Source of the DNA: JAAYTY01 sp964569245
GTDB taxonomy: Bacteria > Fermentibacterota > Fermentibacteria > Fermentibacterales > Fermentibacteraceae
Direction: 5' to 3'
NCBI GenBank assembly: GCA_964569245.1
Contig: CAZMTK010000002.1
Location: 1-64,000, forward strand
DNA length: 64,000 bases
Both the position numbers and the translations under genes were made by a program. Below, in pieces: positions 26,832-35,283 of the stretch. Numbering within the stretch: position 1 is the stretch's first letter; each line of letters opens with the position of its first letter. The notes beneath the pieces were generated by a model, which was given only the letters and a program-made list of their open reading frames with translations, had not been told where the DNA came from and searched no databases.

Positions 26832-28155
26832 CGGATGCTCCGGAGGTCTCCGCCGCCAACCCGGACGGCGGGCCGTCAATGGCCTCGAGACGCCAGGGGA
26901 AGCTTTCCCGCTCCATCCTGGTCCTCACGGCGTCGCGCCCCCTGTACGCCCCGGCGACTATCCTGGTAGAGCCGCCAAGGACGGTCCTGCACCGAACCGA
27001 GCAGTTCTCGAACAGCCAGTTCAGCGCCGACCCTCCGGGCTTCTCCATCCAGAGGTCGAACCATTCCAGAACGGAGTCCCTTGCCCCTCTTATTATATGA
27101 ACCAGGGAGTCTATGCCGATCCCCCCCAGGGCGCTCACAGCCAGGCCCTCGACGGGAGTCTCGACCGCCAGATCGGCCTTGTTCCAAACCGTGACCCGCG
27201 GGATTCCCCCTGCACCGAGGTCTTCCAGGGTTCTCCTTACGGATTCCATCTGCTCGAGCCTCCATGGGCTGGAGAGATCACCCACGAGAAGCAGCAGATC
27301 CGCCTCCCTCACGACGGCGAGGGTGCTTCGAAAGCTTGCCACAAGCTGCTCCGGGAGGCGGTCGATGAATCCTACCGTGTCGGAGAGCACGACTGTGCCT
27401 CCAGGGAAGTCCCCCAGCTTGCGGGTAGTCGTGTCCAGCGTCGCAAAGAGTTTGTTCTCCACCCGTACGCCTGCGCCGCACAGAGCGTTCATGAGCGTGC
27501 TCTTGCCTACGTTCGTGTACCCGGTGAGCACGACCCTGTAGATGTCCCGCCTGCGCTCGTCCCTCAGTGCGCGCCGTTCCTCGATGTGCTGCATGCGGTC
27601 CTCCAGTGCCGCGATGCGCCTTCTCGCCCTGCGCCGGTCCACCTCGAGCTGCGTCTCACCGGGGCCTCTCGTTCCTATGCCGCCTCCCAGCCTGGACAGG
27701 TGATGCCACATGCCGGACAGTCTCGGAAGGGCGTACCTGAGCTGGGCCAGCTCGATCTGGAGCTTCGCCTCGGCAGTCCTGGCGTGATCGGCGAAAATGG
27801 TCATGATCAGCTCGGTCCGGTCTATGACCTTGCAGCCGGTGGCCTCCTCGAGCCGGGCAACCTGGCCTGGAGTAAGGTTGTGATCGAAAACAAGCGTGGC
27901 GGCTCCAGCGGAAGCCGCCGCCCTCTTCAGTTCTTCGACCTTGCCGGAGCCTACGAAAGTGGCGGGGTCGGGGGAGGTCCGATGCTGCGAGAGGCTGGCT
28001 GCCACTTCGCCTCCCGCGCTCGCCACGAGAGATTTCATCTCGTCGGCCGCACCGGGTGCGGAACTCTCCGGCCCGATGCTCACGAGCACCGTTATGACTC
28101 TCTCTCTGCCGTTGGAGAAGGGTGAGACCCTTCCTCTCAGAGCGGGATTCGCCAA
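26824..28155 (-). CDS. hflX: Ribosome-associated GTPase HflX
   Basis: GTPase of the Obg-HflX group that binds the 50S subunit and splits stalled or heat-damaged ribosomes. The 443 residues contain the N-terminal HflX domain (F-V-G-S-G-K-V-E-E-L, V-F-D-H-N-L-T-P-G-Q), the glycine-rich linker L-G-G-G-I-G-T-R-G-P-G-E-T-Q-L-E and the G domain. The G domain has G1 G-Y-T-N-V-G-K-S-T, G3 D-T-V-G-F and G4 N-K-A-D. The C-terminal L-F-E-N-C tail then continues about 70 residues beyond the G domain. The annotated start is a TTG with GGGGAA four bases upstream; a later start is possible. carD ends ten bases upstream. Confidence 0.94.
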   Translation of the reverse strand: MANPALRGRVSPFSNGRERVITVLVSIGPESSAPGAADEMKSLVASAGGEVAASLSQHRTSPDPATFVGSGKVEELKRAAASAGAATLVFDHNLTPGQVARLEEATGCKVIDRTELIMTIFADHARTAEAKLQIELAQLRYALPRLSGMWHHLSRLGGGIGTRGPGETQLEVDRRRARRRIAALEDRMQHIEERRALRDERRRDIYRVVLTGYTNVGKSTLMNALCGAGVRVENKLFATLDTTTRKLGDFPGGTVVLSDTVGFIDRLPEQLVASFRSTLAVVREADLLLLVGDLSSPWRLEQMESVRRTLEDLGAGGIPRVTVWNKADLAVETPVEGLAVSALGGIGIDSLVHIIRGARDSVLEWFDLWMEKPGGSALNWLFENCSVRCRTVLGGSTRIVAGAYRGRDAVRTRMERESFPWRLEAIDGPPSGLAAETSGASDG

Positions 28156-28165
28156 CTATTCCCCG

Positions 28166-28660
28166 TCAGACATCCGGTCGGACGCCCGCCCTTCGCTCTA
28201 CGAGCCTCCTGGCGGTGGTCACGTCCATCTTCTTGACGAGGGCCACCTCGCCGGCAAGCACGCCTATCGCCTCGGAGAGCACCCGCTTCTCGGAGGGATT
28301 GACCTTGCTGTGGCCTGCCCGCGCGACTATGTCGCGGACGGCCGTGGCGACCATGCGTGGATCGCCCGAGTGAACCCTCTCCCTGAGGTTCTCGATGCGT
28401 CTTCGCCAGTCGCCTGGAAGCTCACGGGGCTTGTCGGCGAGCATTCCCAGGGCTGCATCGAGCGTGCTCTCGTCGACTATGTGCCTAAGCCCGGTATCCT
28501 CCAGCGAGTCGACGGGGAGCAGCACCCCGGCATTGCCCACCATCAGGTCGACGACTATGCACTCGGTGCATTCGCCGGAGATGTTTTTCACCGAGATCTC
28601 GCTGATCGTCCCCGCTCCGTGTATCGGATGGACGACCATGTCGCTCACGAGAAAACGCAT
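28166..28660 (-). CDS. CarD-family transcription regulator
   Basis: 164 residues from ATG 28660 with GGAGG seven bases upstream. The N-terminal Tudor-like RNA polymerase interaction domain has M-V-V-H-P-I-H-G-A-G, the form of the V-V-Y-P-x-H-G-x-G motif in CarD/RID proteins, and ends with V-P-V-D-like L-P-V-D-S. The C-terminal helical domain (R-R-R-I-E-N-L-R-E-R, then K-V-N-P-S-E-K-R-V-L-S-E-A) is the DNA-contacting part. CarD binds the polymerase beta subunit and stabilises open promoter complexes, notably at rRNA promoters. Its place between guaB/pseudokinase and hflX ties it to growth and translation control. Confidence 0.9.
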   Translation of the reverse strand: MRFLVSDMVVHPIHGAGTISEISVKNISGECTECIVVDLMVGNAGVLLPVDSLEDTGLRHIVDESTLDAALGMLADKPRELPGDWRRRIENLRERVHSGDPRMVATAVRDIVARAGHSKVNPSEKRVLSEAIGVLAGEVALVKKMDVTTARRLVERRAGVRPDV

Positions 28661-28704
28661 TCGACGATCCTCCTGTCGCACTTTCACGGCGGTCTCCGAG
28701 GACT

Positions 28705-30357
28705 TCAAGGCGTGACGCTGGGCTGGCCGAGGACGACCCAGATGTCAGGCAGAGGAACCTCGGCCGGGGGGCCCGCAACACCCCGCGGCAGCGCCTGGAA
28801 CGCAGATCTGATGACACCCTCCAGCTCCGCCATGACCGGCACCTCCCGTCTGTACAGAAACAAGGTGGACTGGGCCGTGGCGGGAATCCCCAGTTCCTCG
28901 TTCGGCTCCCTGTCTCCGTCTCTGACGTCAACCACCTCGAGGAGGTGCTCGGTTCCGCCGAGGATGACGCTTCTGGCGTCCAGCGCACCGGCGAACCACG
29001 CCGCGGGGCCCTGGCCGTTCAGCAGATACCGAAGACCTTGGTTTACTACGTCCACCCTTATCGTGTCCGTCGGCGAAGCCGGTTCCAGTAATATGCCACT
29101 ATTCAGGCCGGGATAGGAGAGGTCCGTTCCCAGGATCACCGTCATGTCGACGGGGACGATCTCGAGCGAGGTGTCGGCGGATGCGAGCACAGAAGCGGAC
29201 TGCCAGTGCCTCTGCTCCTCCGGTGCGAGTCCTGGCACGGTGTTCCTGAGCAGGAGTATGGACGAGCGTCTAACCCCCGACCCTGAAGAGGGATAAACAT
29301 TTGCGAAGTCCCTGGCCGCCTGTGAGCGGAAGTCCCCGGCCCTGCCCGAGACACCGGTACAGTTGCTCACCCATACAACGGTCTCCGAAGGGGCGGCGTA
29401 GGTGAATGCAGTATCGGATCTTGCAGTATCCGGGGGCAGCGGGGGAATCGAGTCCGCGACAGGGCGGCCGATGGAGTCCGGATTCGGAGCAGGCGCCCCG
29501 CCTCCTCCGTCAGGGCCGAATATGATGAATGCCGCCGTCGCCACAGCCAGGAGGGCGATGACGAGGATGGGAAGCAGCAGACCCCTGCCGCGGCCTCGTT
29601 TCGCAGCCGGGGGAACAGGACCGGAACGGATTGACTCCCCGGGGGAATGGCCTTCGCCGATCACGGGCGGAGGCGGGCTCGATTCCCTCAGCTCCTGCAC
29701 CAGGGCGGCGAGGTTGGGGTGCCTGTCCTCGACACGGGCCGCGGTCATTCTTGAGACGAGCCTGCGGAATGGTTCCGAGAGGGAACCCCAGCAGTCGAGC
29801 TGCGCCTCCTTCGAGACATCCCCGGCAACAGCCCTGAACATCAGGACACCGAGGGCGTAGACGTCGCTCCTAGGATCGCTGGAGGGTGAAGAAACCGCCT
29901 CGGGCGCCGAGAACGGCCCCTGAGGGACCCCCCTGCCGGTCGCAAGGAGCGCCACCGATCCATCTGAGCCCAGATGGACGGACTCGGGGCCGATGTAGCC
30001 GAGGGTCATCCCGCGCAGATGCAGCCCTCTGATCACCGCTGCGAGCGACAGTGCGAGCTGCTTCGCCTGGTCCTCGGTGCAGGGCTTGCGCCTGATCCTC
30101 TCGAGGAGCGTCTCGCCAGGCGGTTCCCTGAAGAAGACGAGCCTGGTGTCGGCATCCGGACGGGTTTCTCGCGCTCGCCTGATCACGCCGTTCGCCGTCG
30201 GCCAGACGACGGCGGAGCGGGCCTGTTCTCCCGACCTGCCGATGACCTCCACAAGGTAGAGGGTGCCCCGCTCTTCCAGCCGGGCAAGACCGTAGCCCTC
30301 CTCCTCGAAGATCCGGGACTTCACCCTGCCCAGCCCGGAGAAGAGGTCAGAGGCCAT
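28705..30357 (-). CDS. Transmembrane pseudokinase with LytR_C-like outer domain
   Basis: 550 residues. Residues 1-225 follow the protein-kinase C-lobe order but lack catalysis: the H-R-D position reads L119-G120-Y121, the D-L-K-P-E-N segment reads Y-I-G-P-E-S, and the D-F-G position reads A-T-G. The A-P-E (151-153) and D-V-Y-A-L-G (165-170) motifs are kept. A basic/Pro linker and one transmembrane helix (259-280) lead to an outer part. Residues 325-420 resemble LytR_C domains (V-W-V-S-N-C-T-G-V-S-G, later V-T-V-I-L-G-T-D), followed by about 120 unrecognised residues. The start overlaps guaB by 11 bases. It is probably a sensor or scaffold that binds ATP poorly or not at all. Confidence 0.75.
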   Translation of the reverse strand: MASDLFSGLGRVKSRIFEEEGYGLARLEERGTLYLVEVIGRSGEQARSAVVWPTANGVIRRARETRPDADTRLVFFREPPGETLLERIRRKPCTEDQAKQLALSLAAVIRGLHLRGMTLGYIGPESVHLGSDGSVALLATGRGVPQGPFSAPEAVSSPSSDPRSDVYALGVLMFRAVAGDVSKEAQLDCWGSLSEPFRRLVSRMTAARVEDRHPNLAALVQELRESSPPPPVIGEGHSPGESIRSGPVPPAAKRGRGRGLLLPILVIALLAVATAAFIIFGPDGGGGAPAPNPDSIGRPVADSIPPLPPDTARSDTAFTYAAPSETVVWVSNCTGVSGRAGDFRSQAARDFANVYPSSGSGVRRSSILLLRNTVPGLAPEEQRHWQSASVLASADTSLEIVPVDMTVILGTDLSYPGLNSGILLEPASPTDTIRVDVVNQGLRYLLNGQGPAAWFAGALDARSVILGGTEHLLEVVDVRDGDREPNEELGIPATAQSTLFLYRREVPVMAELEGVIRSAFQALPRGVAGPPAEVPLPDIWVVLGQPSVTP

Positions 30358-31822
30358 CGGACTCCATCGAGTAGTTGGGGGCCTCCTTGGTTATCATTAC
30401 ATCGTGTGCGTGGCTCTCTCGGAGTCCGGCGGAGGTAGTCCTGACGAACCTGGCCTTGCTGGGGAGCTCGGATACGGTTGCGGCGCCGACGTAGCCCATC
30501 CCCGCCCTGAGGCCTCCGGTGAGCTGAAAGACGAAGTCCTTGAGCGGACCCTTGAAGGGGACCATGCCCTCGATGCCTTCAGGCACCAGCTTCCTTTCCC
30601 CGGAGGGATCCTGGAAGTACCTGTCCGCACTGCCGTCGCGCATGGCGCCGATGGATCCCATGCCTCTGTAGACCTTGAACTTGCGCCCCTTGTAGATGAC
30701 GGTCTCTCCCGGGCTCTCGGAAGTCCCGGCGAAGAGTCCTCCGAGCATGGTGCAGCTCGCACCGGCAGCCAGCGCCTTGACTATGTCCCCTGAATACTTG
30801 ATCCCTCCGTCGGCGATGACATGGCCGCCGAAGGCAGAAGCAGCTCTGGAGCATTCGATGATAGCCGACACCTGGGGACAGCCCACCCCGGCCACGACTC
30901 TCGTCGTGCAAATGGAGCCTGGACCCACCCCCACCTTCACGGAGTCGACTCCCGCCTCGAAGAGATCCCTCACTGCGTCAGCGGTCACGACGTTCCCCGC
31001 CACCATGGGAATGTCGGGGAACATCGAGCGGTACAGCCTCACAGCCTCGATGACCCTGCTGGAGTGACCGTGTGCGGTATCCACGAAGAGACAGTCCACC
31101 CCGGCCTCCACAAGCGCCGAGACCCTTGCGGCCCCCTCCCTGCCCACTCCGACGGCGGCGCCCACCCTGAGACTGCCTCTCGCGTCCTTGCAGGCTTCCG
31201 GGTAGGCTATAGCCTTGTGAACGTCCTTGACGGTGATCAGGCCCATAAGCCTGCCGTGCTCGTCCACCAGCGGCAGCTTCTCGAGCCTGTGCCTCCGGAG
31301 AAGCTCGAGAGCCGCCTCGAGCTCGGTTCCCTGAGGGGCGGTCACGAGCCTATCCAGCGGGGTCATCAGCTCTCTGACCGGCCTCCCGCGATCCTCCTCG
31401 AACTGGTAGTCCCTGTTGGTGAGCATGCCCGCGAGCCTGCCGTCCTCGACGACAGGGAATCCCGAAACCCCGTGCCTGGCGGCCAGCACCAGCGCATCGC
31501 CGACGGTGGCATCGCTGGCGAGTGTCACCGGGTCCACCACGACGCCGCTTTCCGCCCGCTTGACGCGTCTCACGTGCTCGCACTGGAGCTCGATGGAGAG
31601 ATTCTTGTGGATCACCCCCATCCCGCCCTCCTGGGCAAGCGCTATGGCTAGCTCTGCCTCGGTGACTGTGTCCATGGCAGCGCTCAGGATGGGTATCCCA
31701 AGCACTATATCGCGGGCGAGGACAGTCGAGAGGTCGACCTCCGATGGGAGGACATCGGATCGTCCGGGGAGGAGCAGAACGTCGTCGAAGGTGTAGCACT
31801 CTGTCCAGCTGGCCGGGTCCAT
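30347..31822 (-). CDS. guaB: Inosine-5'-monophosphate dehydrogenase
   Basis: Oxidises IMP to XMP with NAD+, the committed step to GMP. The ATG at 31822 follows GGAGGG by five bases, giving 491 residues, typical of bacterial GuaB. It begins Y-T-F-D-D-V-L-L-L-P-G, with A-M-D-T-V-T-E in the barrel. Two CBS domains are inserted at about 95-215. The catalytic loop is G-P-G-S-I-C-T-T-R with the nucleophilic Cys, and the flap region Y-R-G-M-G-S and E-G-x-x-x-x-V-P-F-K-G is complete. It sits in an operon with a CarD regulator, so GTP supply and transcription control may be co-expressed. Confidence 0.97.
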   Translation of the reverse strand: MDPASWTECYTFDDVLLLPGRSDVLPSEVDLSTVLARDIVLGIPILSAAMDTVTEAELAIALAQEGGMGVIHKNLSIELQCEHVRRVKRAESGVVVDPVTLASDATVGDALVLAARHGVSGFPVVEDGRLAGMLTNRDYQFEEDRGRPVRELMTPLDRLVTAPQGTELEAALELLRRHRLEKLPLVDEHGRLMGLITVKDVHKAIAYPEACKDARGSLRVGAAVGVGREGAARVSALVEAGVDCLFVDTAHGHSSRVIEAVRLYRSMFPDIPMVAGNVVTADAVRDLFEAGVDSVKVGVGPGSICTTRVVAGVGCPQVSAIIECSRAASAFGGHVIADGGIKYSGDIVKALAAGASCTMLGGLFAGTSESPGETVIYKGRKFKVYRGMGSIGAMRDGSADRYFQDPSGERKLVPEGIEGMVPFKGPLKDFVFQLTGGLRAGMGYVGAATVSELPSKARFVRTTSAGLRESHAHDVMITKEAPNYSMESDGL

Positions 31823-31848
31823 GAAACCCTCCGCAGGGTGCCCTGTGG

Positions 31849-32202
31849 TCAATCCGCCCAGTAGATTATCCGTCCGCAGGTCGGGCAGGTGCGAACCTGC
31901 TCGTTGCGGTCGTCGGCGGAGGAGACAGCGGTCGGGAGTCGCGTGAAGCAGCCGCTGCAGCGCTGCATGATCACGGGGACCACGGCGTTGTCGTACCTTG
32001 CGGTGATCTGTGCATAAAGAGAGATCCACCGCTTTCGAATGGTCGAGGCGAGCTGCTCTCTCATGGTCTTCAGTTCGGTCAGCGCAACTTCGGGAGAGAG
32101 CCCGAGCCTCACCTCCTGCTGCAGGATGTCGGTCCTGCCTAGGTCGAGGATCATGATGTCCAGATCGTGAAGGCTGATGAGTTTCTCAAGGTCCTGGTTC
32201 AT
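31849..32202 (-). CDS. Short C4 zinc-ribbon protein
   Basis: 117 residues. The N-terminal helical part (Q-D-L-E-K-L-I-S-L-H-D-L-D) and the C-terminal C-S-G-C ... C-P-T-C-G-R-I-I-Y-W match the C4-type zinc-ribbon family (zf-RING_7), whose usual members are near 240 residues with a long antiparallel coiled coil. Here the coiled coil is cut to about 60 residues, while the ribbon is complete. Family members are proposed nucleic-acid or secretion-chaperone proteins; the short form has no assigned role. The start overlaps the IIA gene by 17 bases and the stop lies 26 bases before guaB. Confidence 0.75.
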   Translation of the reverse strand: MNQDLEKLISLHDLDIMILDLGRTDILQQEVRLGLSPEVALTELKTMREQLASTIRKRWISLYAQITARYDNAVVPVIMQRCSGCFTRLPTAVSSADDRNEQVRTCPTCGRIIYWAD

Positions 32203-32641
32203 CTGCCCCGCTCCCTGCCAGCTTGAAGCCGAGCATCCTGGCGAGTTCCTCCTGGGATTTGGCGTTGAAGAGCTTCTGTCCGCTCTCGCCGATCTTCGTC
32301 GCGAGGTGCTTTATCAGCTCCATGTGCTCCTGCGGACCACTGGGCTTCACCGGCGAGACGAATAGCACTATCAGCCTCGCCGGCTCGTCGGGCCAGGGCA
32401 CGCCCTTCCTCGACCTTCCCAGTATCACGAGGAAATCCTCGACCAGGAAGCTTCTGCAGTGAGGCATGGAGATGCCCGGGGAGATCAGCGTGGCCCCCGC
32501 GTGCTCCCTGGCTTCCAGCGCCCTGAGGAGAAGCTCGCGGGTGTGCTCCCCGAGACCGGCGTCGGAACAGAGCAGCTCGGCCATGGCAGCCGAGCGGTCC
32601 GTTGACTGGACGTCCCACAGGCAGTAGCATGACCTGTTCAA
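32186..32641 (-). CDS. PTS EIIA-like (PtsN-type) phosphocarrier domain protein
   Basis: 151 residues from TTG 32641, chosen because AAGGAG lies six bases upstream; earlier frame has no similarity. The fold is the fructose/mannitol/nitrogen EIIA domain: A-A-M-A-E-L-L, R-E-L-L-L-R-A-L-E-A-R-E, then G-I-S-M-P-H-C with the phosphorylatable His (usually I-A-x-P-H). It continues with D-E-P-A-R-L-I-V-L-F-V-S-P and H-M-E-L-I-K-H-L-A. No EI, HPr, IIB or IIC gene is in the window, so a regulatory PtsN-like role is more likely than sugar uptake. First gene of the long minus-strand run, which has a visible promoter. Confidence 0.82.
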   Translation of the reverse strand: MNRSCYCLWDVQSTDRSAAMAELLCSDAGLGEHTRELLLRALEAREHAGATLISPGISMPHCRSFLVEDFLVILGRSRKGVPWPDEPARLIVLFVSPVKPSGPQEHMELIKHLATKIGESGQKLFNAKSQEELARMLGFKLAGSGADEPGP

Positions 32642-32669
32642 GTGATTCTCCTTTATCGAGATGGGGTAC

Positions 32670-32697
32670 AATATAGAATTCCGAGGGGGTGTTGCAA
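32670..32697 (-). promoter_or_regulatory. Probable promoter of the IIA-guaB-carD-hflX operon
   Basis: Read on the minus strand, TTGCAA (32697-32692) and TATATT (32675-32670) are separated by 16 bases, close to the housekeeping consensus. The -10 box ends 28 bases before the TTG start. The segment is noticeably AT-richer than its surroundings. Confidence 0.5.
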
Positions 32698-32734
32698 GTC
32701 TTGACGACGCTTCGAGAGACCCTGCCGGTGCAGC

Positions 32735-35272
32735 ATGACAGACAGTAACATGAGCGGGGGGGGGCCTGTCCAGTTCCCTCCTGGAGAGGCCCTGGTTCTT
32801 CACAGGAAGGGCGGAGGCGAGGACCATACCGCCGCCATGGAGGATCTCCTTGCGGGCTCCTCCATGACTCCTGGCGACTTCGTCGTTCCGAGGGGGACGT
32901 GGCCCGTCTGCATCGGACGCTCGTGCGTCATCGCCACCTCGCTGGAGACCGGCGAAGGGACTCTAGTCCATGCCTCGGCGGCTGGAGCCGGCGAGCTTGG
33001 CGCGCTCCTGGACGCTGCAGCCGGCCCCGATCCGGTGCTGCTGCTCGATCCTGGCGGAACAATCCTGGCTGCTTCGAAGGCTGCAGAGGCCCTTCTCGGT
33101 GAAGTGGCCGGGCTGCCGTCAGGCAGCGTACTGTGCTCGGGTTCGGCCCCGCTCTTCCATGTCGCGCTGGCCGACTGCCGCTCCGGCGGCGAGCAGGCGC
33201 CGTTCAACGTCGAGCTCCGCGGACGCGCCGGCCCAGTGACTGCGGTGGCCTCACTGCGCCTCCTGCCTGTTCCAGGAGGGGCGGTGACCGCAAGGTTCAC
33301 TCCCCCGTCCCTCAGTCTGGCCGGCTTCTCTCCGGCCGAATCCAGCTTCATCGAGACCATGTTCCGCAGCCTCCCCGTGCCCGCTCTCCTGATAGACCGC
33401 GACGGCAGGATCTCGAGGGCGAACGACACTGCTGTCAGAACCCTGGCGCAGATGGGCTCTCCCGATCCCACGGGCACGATGTTCCTCGAATGGATAGCTC
33501 CGCAGGAGCGCGAGAACGTCGAGTCCATGCACAGGAAGAGGAGCGAGGGAGGCTACGCGCCCGGAACCTATGAGACCCGCCTGCAGTCCGACCGGGGCTT
33601 CACGCTGGCGGTCGAGGTCACGGCACTGAAGCTGCCGGAGGGATCGGAAACGCTTGTCATAGTCATCCCCTTCGAGGGCATCGCGGGCCGGACTCCCGAG
33701 CGATCCGGCCTCGTCGGAGGCATGCTCGCTGCCCTGGGAGGAGCGGAGGGCGCCGAGCCGCGAAGGATGGTTCTCGAATTCATCAAGGCGGGAACCGGGG
33801 CGCGCGGAGTAGCTCTGTGGGCCGGAGGCGCCACGACCACGGCCGGGGAGGTTCCAGCCGGGATGAGGGACCTCGCGGTACCCAACCCGCCCAAGGACGA
33901 GGCGGGCGAGGTCTGGTCGCGCACGGATGACGGATTGTTCGACGTCACGATAGGTGCGAGGCTGCGGACCGGACCCTCGAGGCTCTCTCTCTTCGGCGTC
34001 CAGCAGGCGGCTCAGGACAGCCTGTCGAGGCTCGTTCTCGGTCTCGCCCCCCTTCTGGCGGACTATGCGGAGGCTCTGGCCTCTCTGCAGAAGATCACGC
34101 AGACCTTCAGCCATGTCGTGGAGACCTGGGAGATACTCCAGGAGGAGAGTCCGGGGCTCGACAGGTTCCTCGACAAGGTCGCAGCCTCGACCGGGTCGAG
34201 CCAGGTATTCGTCTGGAGCGGACTGGACAGCGAGGGAAGCCTCGCTCCTCTCGCGACGACAGGTACAACTCGCATGCCCGATCCCCTGGGAGTGCATTCC
34301 GAGACCTCGGCCGGCTGGGCCTATGCCCACAACGAGTCCGTCTATGTAGCGGACACGCTGAGGGACAGCAGGTTCAGCCCGGTGACGCCTGAATCGCGCA
34401 GCGAACTGGCCGTGCCGCTCATGCGGAAGGGAAGAGCCCAGGGTGTGATGATCGCCATCAGCCCCTCCCCGGGCGCGTTCGCGAATCCTGTCCCGATGCT
34501 GATGCGCCTCTACGCCATCGCACTGTCCTTCTGGCTCTATCCGGAGAGCCACCAGATCAAGGGAAGAACCGCTGGCGAGGACAGGATCCCCGCCTCGACA
34601 GACGCCGAGGACATCCTCCTGGGCGTCGCCCACAGGATGAGGGCTCCGACAGCCGCGGTGACCGGGTTCTCGGAGCTCCTGCTCTCGGGCGGCCTGGGCG
34701 AGCTGCCGTCGGAGGCCGCGGAGGCGGTGCGCTCGCTGGCCAGAGCCGCAGAATCCCTGTCGCGGCAGTCCGACAGACTGCTGTCTCTCGTGAGGCTGGA
34801 GCTGACCCAGCAGCGCCGTGAGTCGGCATGGGGAAGGCCCAGAGAGGTCGTCGAGGCGATGCTCCCGACGCTCAAGGCCATGGCCTCCTCCGCAGGGCTC
34901 GCCTTCGGGGCGGTGATGGAGGGCGAGCCGTTCACCGCGATGTTCGACAGGGAGAAGCTCGAGGAGATCGTCTACCAGCTGGTGGACAACGCCGTCAGGT
35001 TCAACAGGCCTGACGGCTCGATCACACTCAGGCTTAGGCCGGAGGGAAACGCCTGGATCCTGGAGGTGGAGGACACGGGCACAGGCATCCCTTCGAGGTC
35101 GCTGCCCTTCGTTTTCGACCGCTTCTTCAGGTCCAGAGACGACGGTTCGGGCCTGGGCATAGGGCTCACCATCGTCAAGCGACTCGTGGAGCGGCTCGGC
35201 GGGACCATCTCCGTGTTCAGCAGGGAGGGAAGAGGCACCCGCTTCTCTTTGAGGTTCCCGGTAGGGGGCTGA
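32735..35272 (+). CDS. Soluble PAS/GAF sensor histidine kinase
   Basis: 845 residues, without transmembrane segments. Two PAS-like regions are visible: residues 95-190 (D-P-V-L-L-L-D-P-G-G-T-I-L-A-A-S) and 210-310 (V-P-A-L-L-I-D-R-D-G-R-I-S-R-A-N). GAF-like domains cover 330-450 (degenerate) and 465-600 (S-E-L-A-V-P-L-M-R-K-G-R-A-Q-G-V). The HisKA helix contains A-H633-R-M-R-A-P with the phospho-accepting His; Arg-Met replaces the usual Glu-Leu after it. The ATPase domain has V-D-N-A-V-R-F-N, E-D-T-G-T-G-I-P, F-D-R-F-F-R and G-S-G-L-G-I-G-L. No response regulator gene is adjacent. queA starts 11 bases downstream. Confidence 0.88.
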   Translation: MTDSNMSGGGPVQFPPGEALVLHRKGGGEDHTAAMEDLLAGSSMTPGDFVVPRGTWPVCIGRSCVIATSLETGEGTLVHASAAGAGELGALLDAAAGPDPVLLLDPGGTILAASKAAEALLGEVAGLPSGSVLCSGSAPLFHVALADCRSGGEQAPFNVELRGRAGPVTAVASLRLLPVPGGAVTARFTPPSLSLAGFSPAESSFIETMFRSLPVPALLIDRDGRISRANDTAVRTLAQMGSPDPTGTMFLEWIAPQERENVESMHRKRSEGGYAPGTYETRLQSDRGFTLAVEVTALKLPEGSETLVIVIPFEGIAGRTPERSGLVGGMLAALGGAEGAEPRRMVLEFIKAGTGARGVALWAGGATTTAGEVPAGMRDLAVPNPPKDEAGEVWSRTDDGLFDVTIGARLRTGPSRLSLFGVQQAAQDSLSRLVLGLAPLLADYAEALASLQKITQTFSHVVETWEILQEESPGLDRFLDKVAASTGSSQVFVWSGLDSEGSLAPLATTGTTRMPDPLGVHSETSAGWAYAHNESVYVADTLRDSRFSPVTPESRSELAVPLMRKGRAQGVMIAISPSPGAFANPVPMLMRLYAIALSFWLYPESHQIKGRTAGEDRIPASTDAEDILLGVAHRMRAPTAAVTGFSELLLSGGLGELPSEAAEAVRSLARAAESLSRQSDRLLSLVRLELTQQRRESAWGRPREVVEAMLPTLKAMASSAGLAFGAVMEGEPFTAMFDREKLEEIVYQLVDNAVRFNRPDGSITLRLRPEGNAWILEVEDTGTGIPSRSLPFVFDRFFRSRDDGSGLGIGLTIVKRLVERLGGTISVFSREGRGTRFSLRFPVGG

Positions 35273-35283
35273 AAGAGCCCGGC

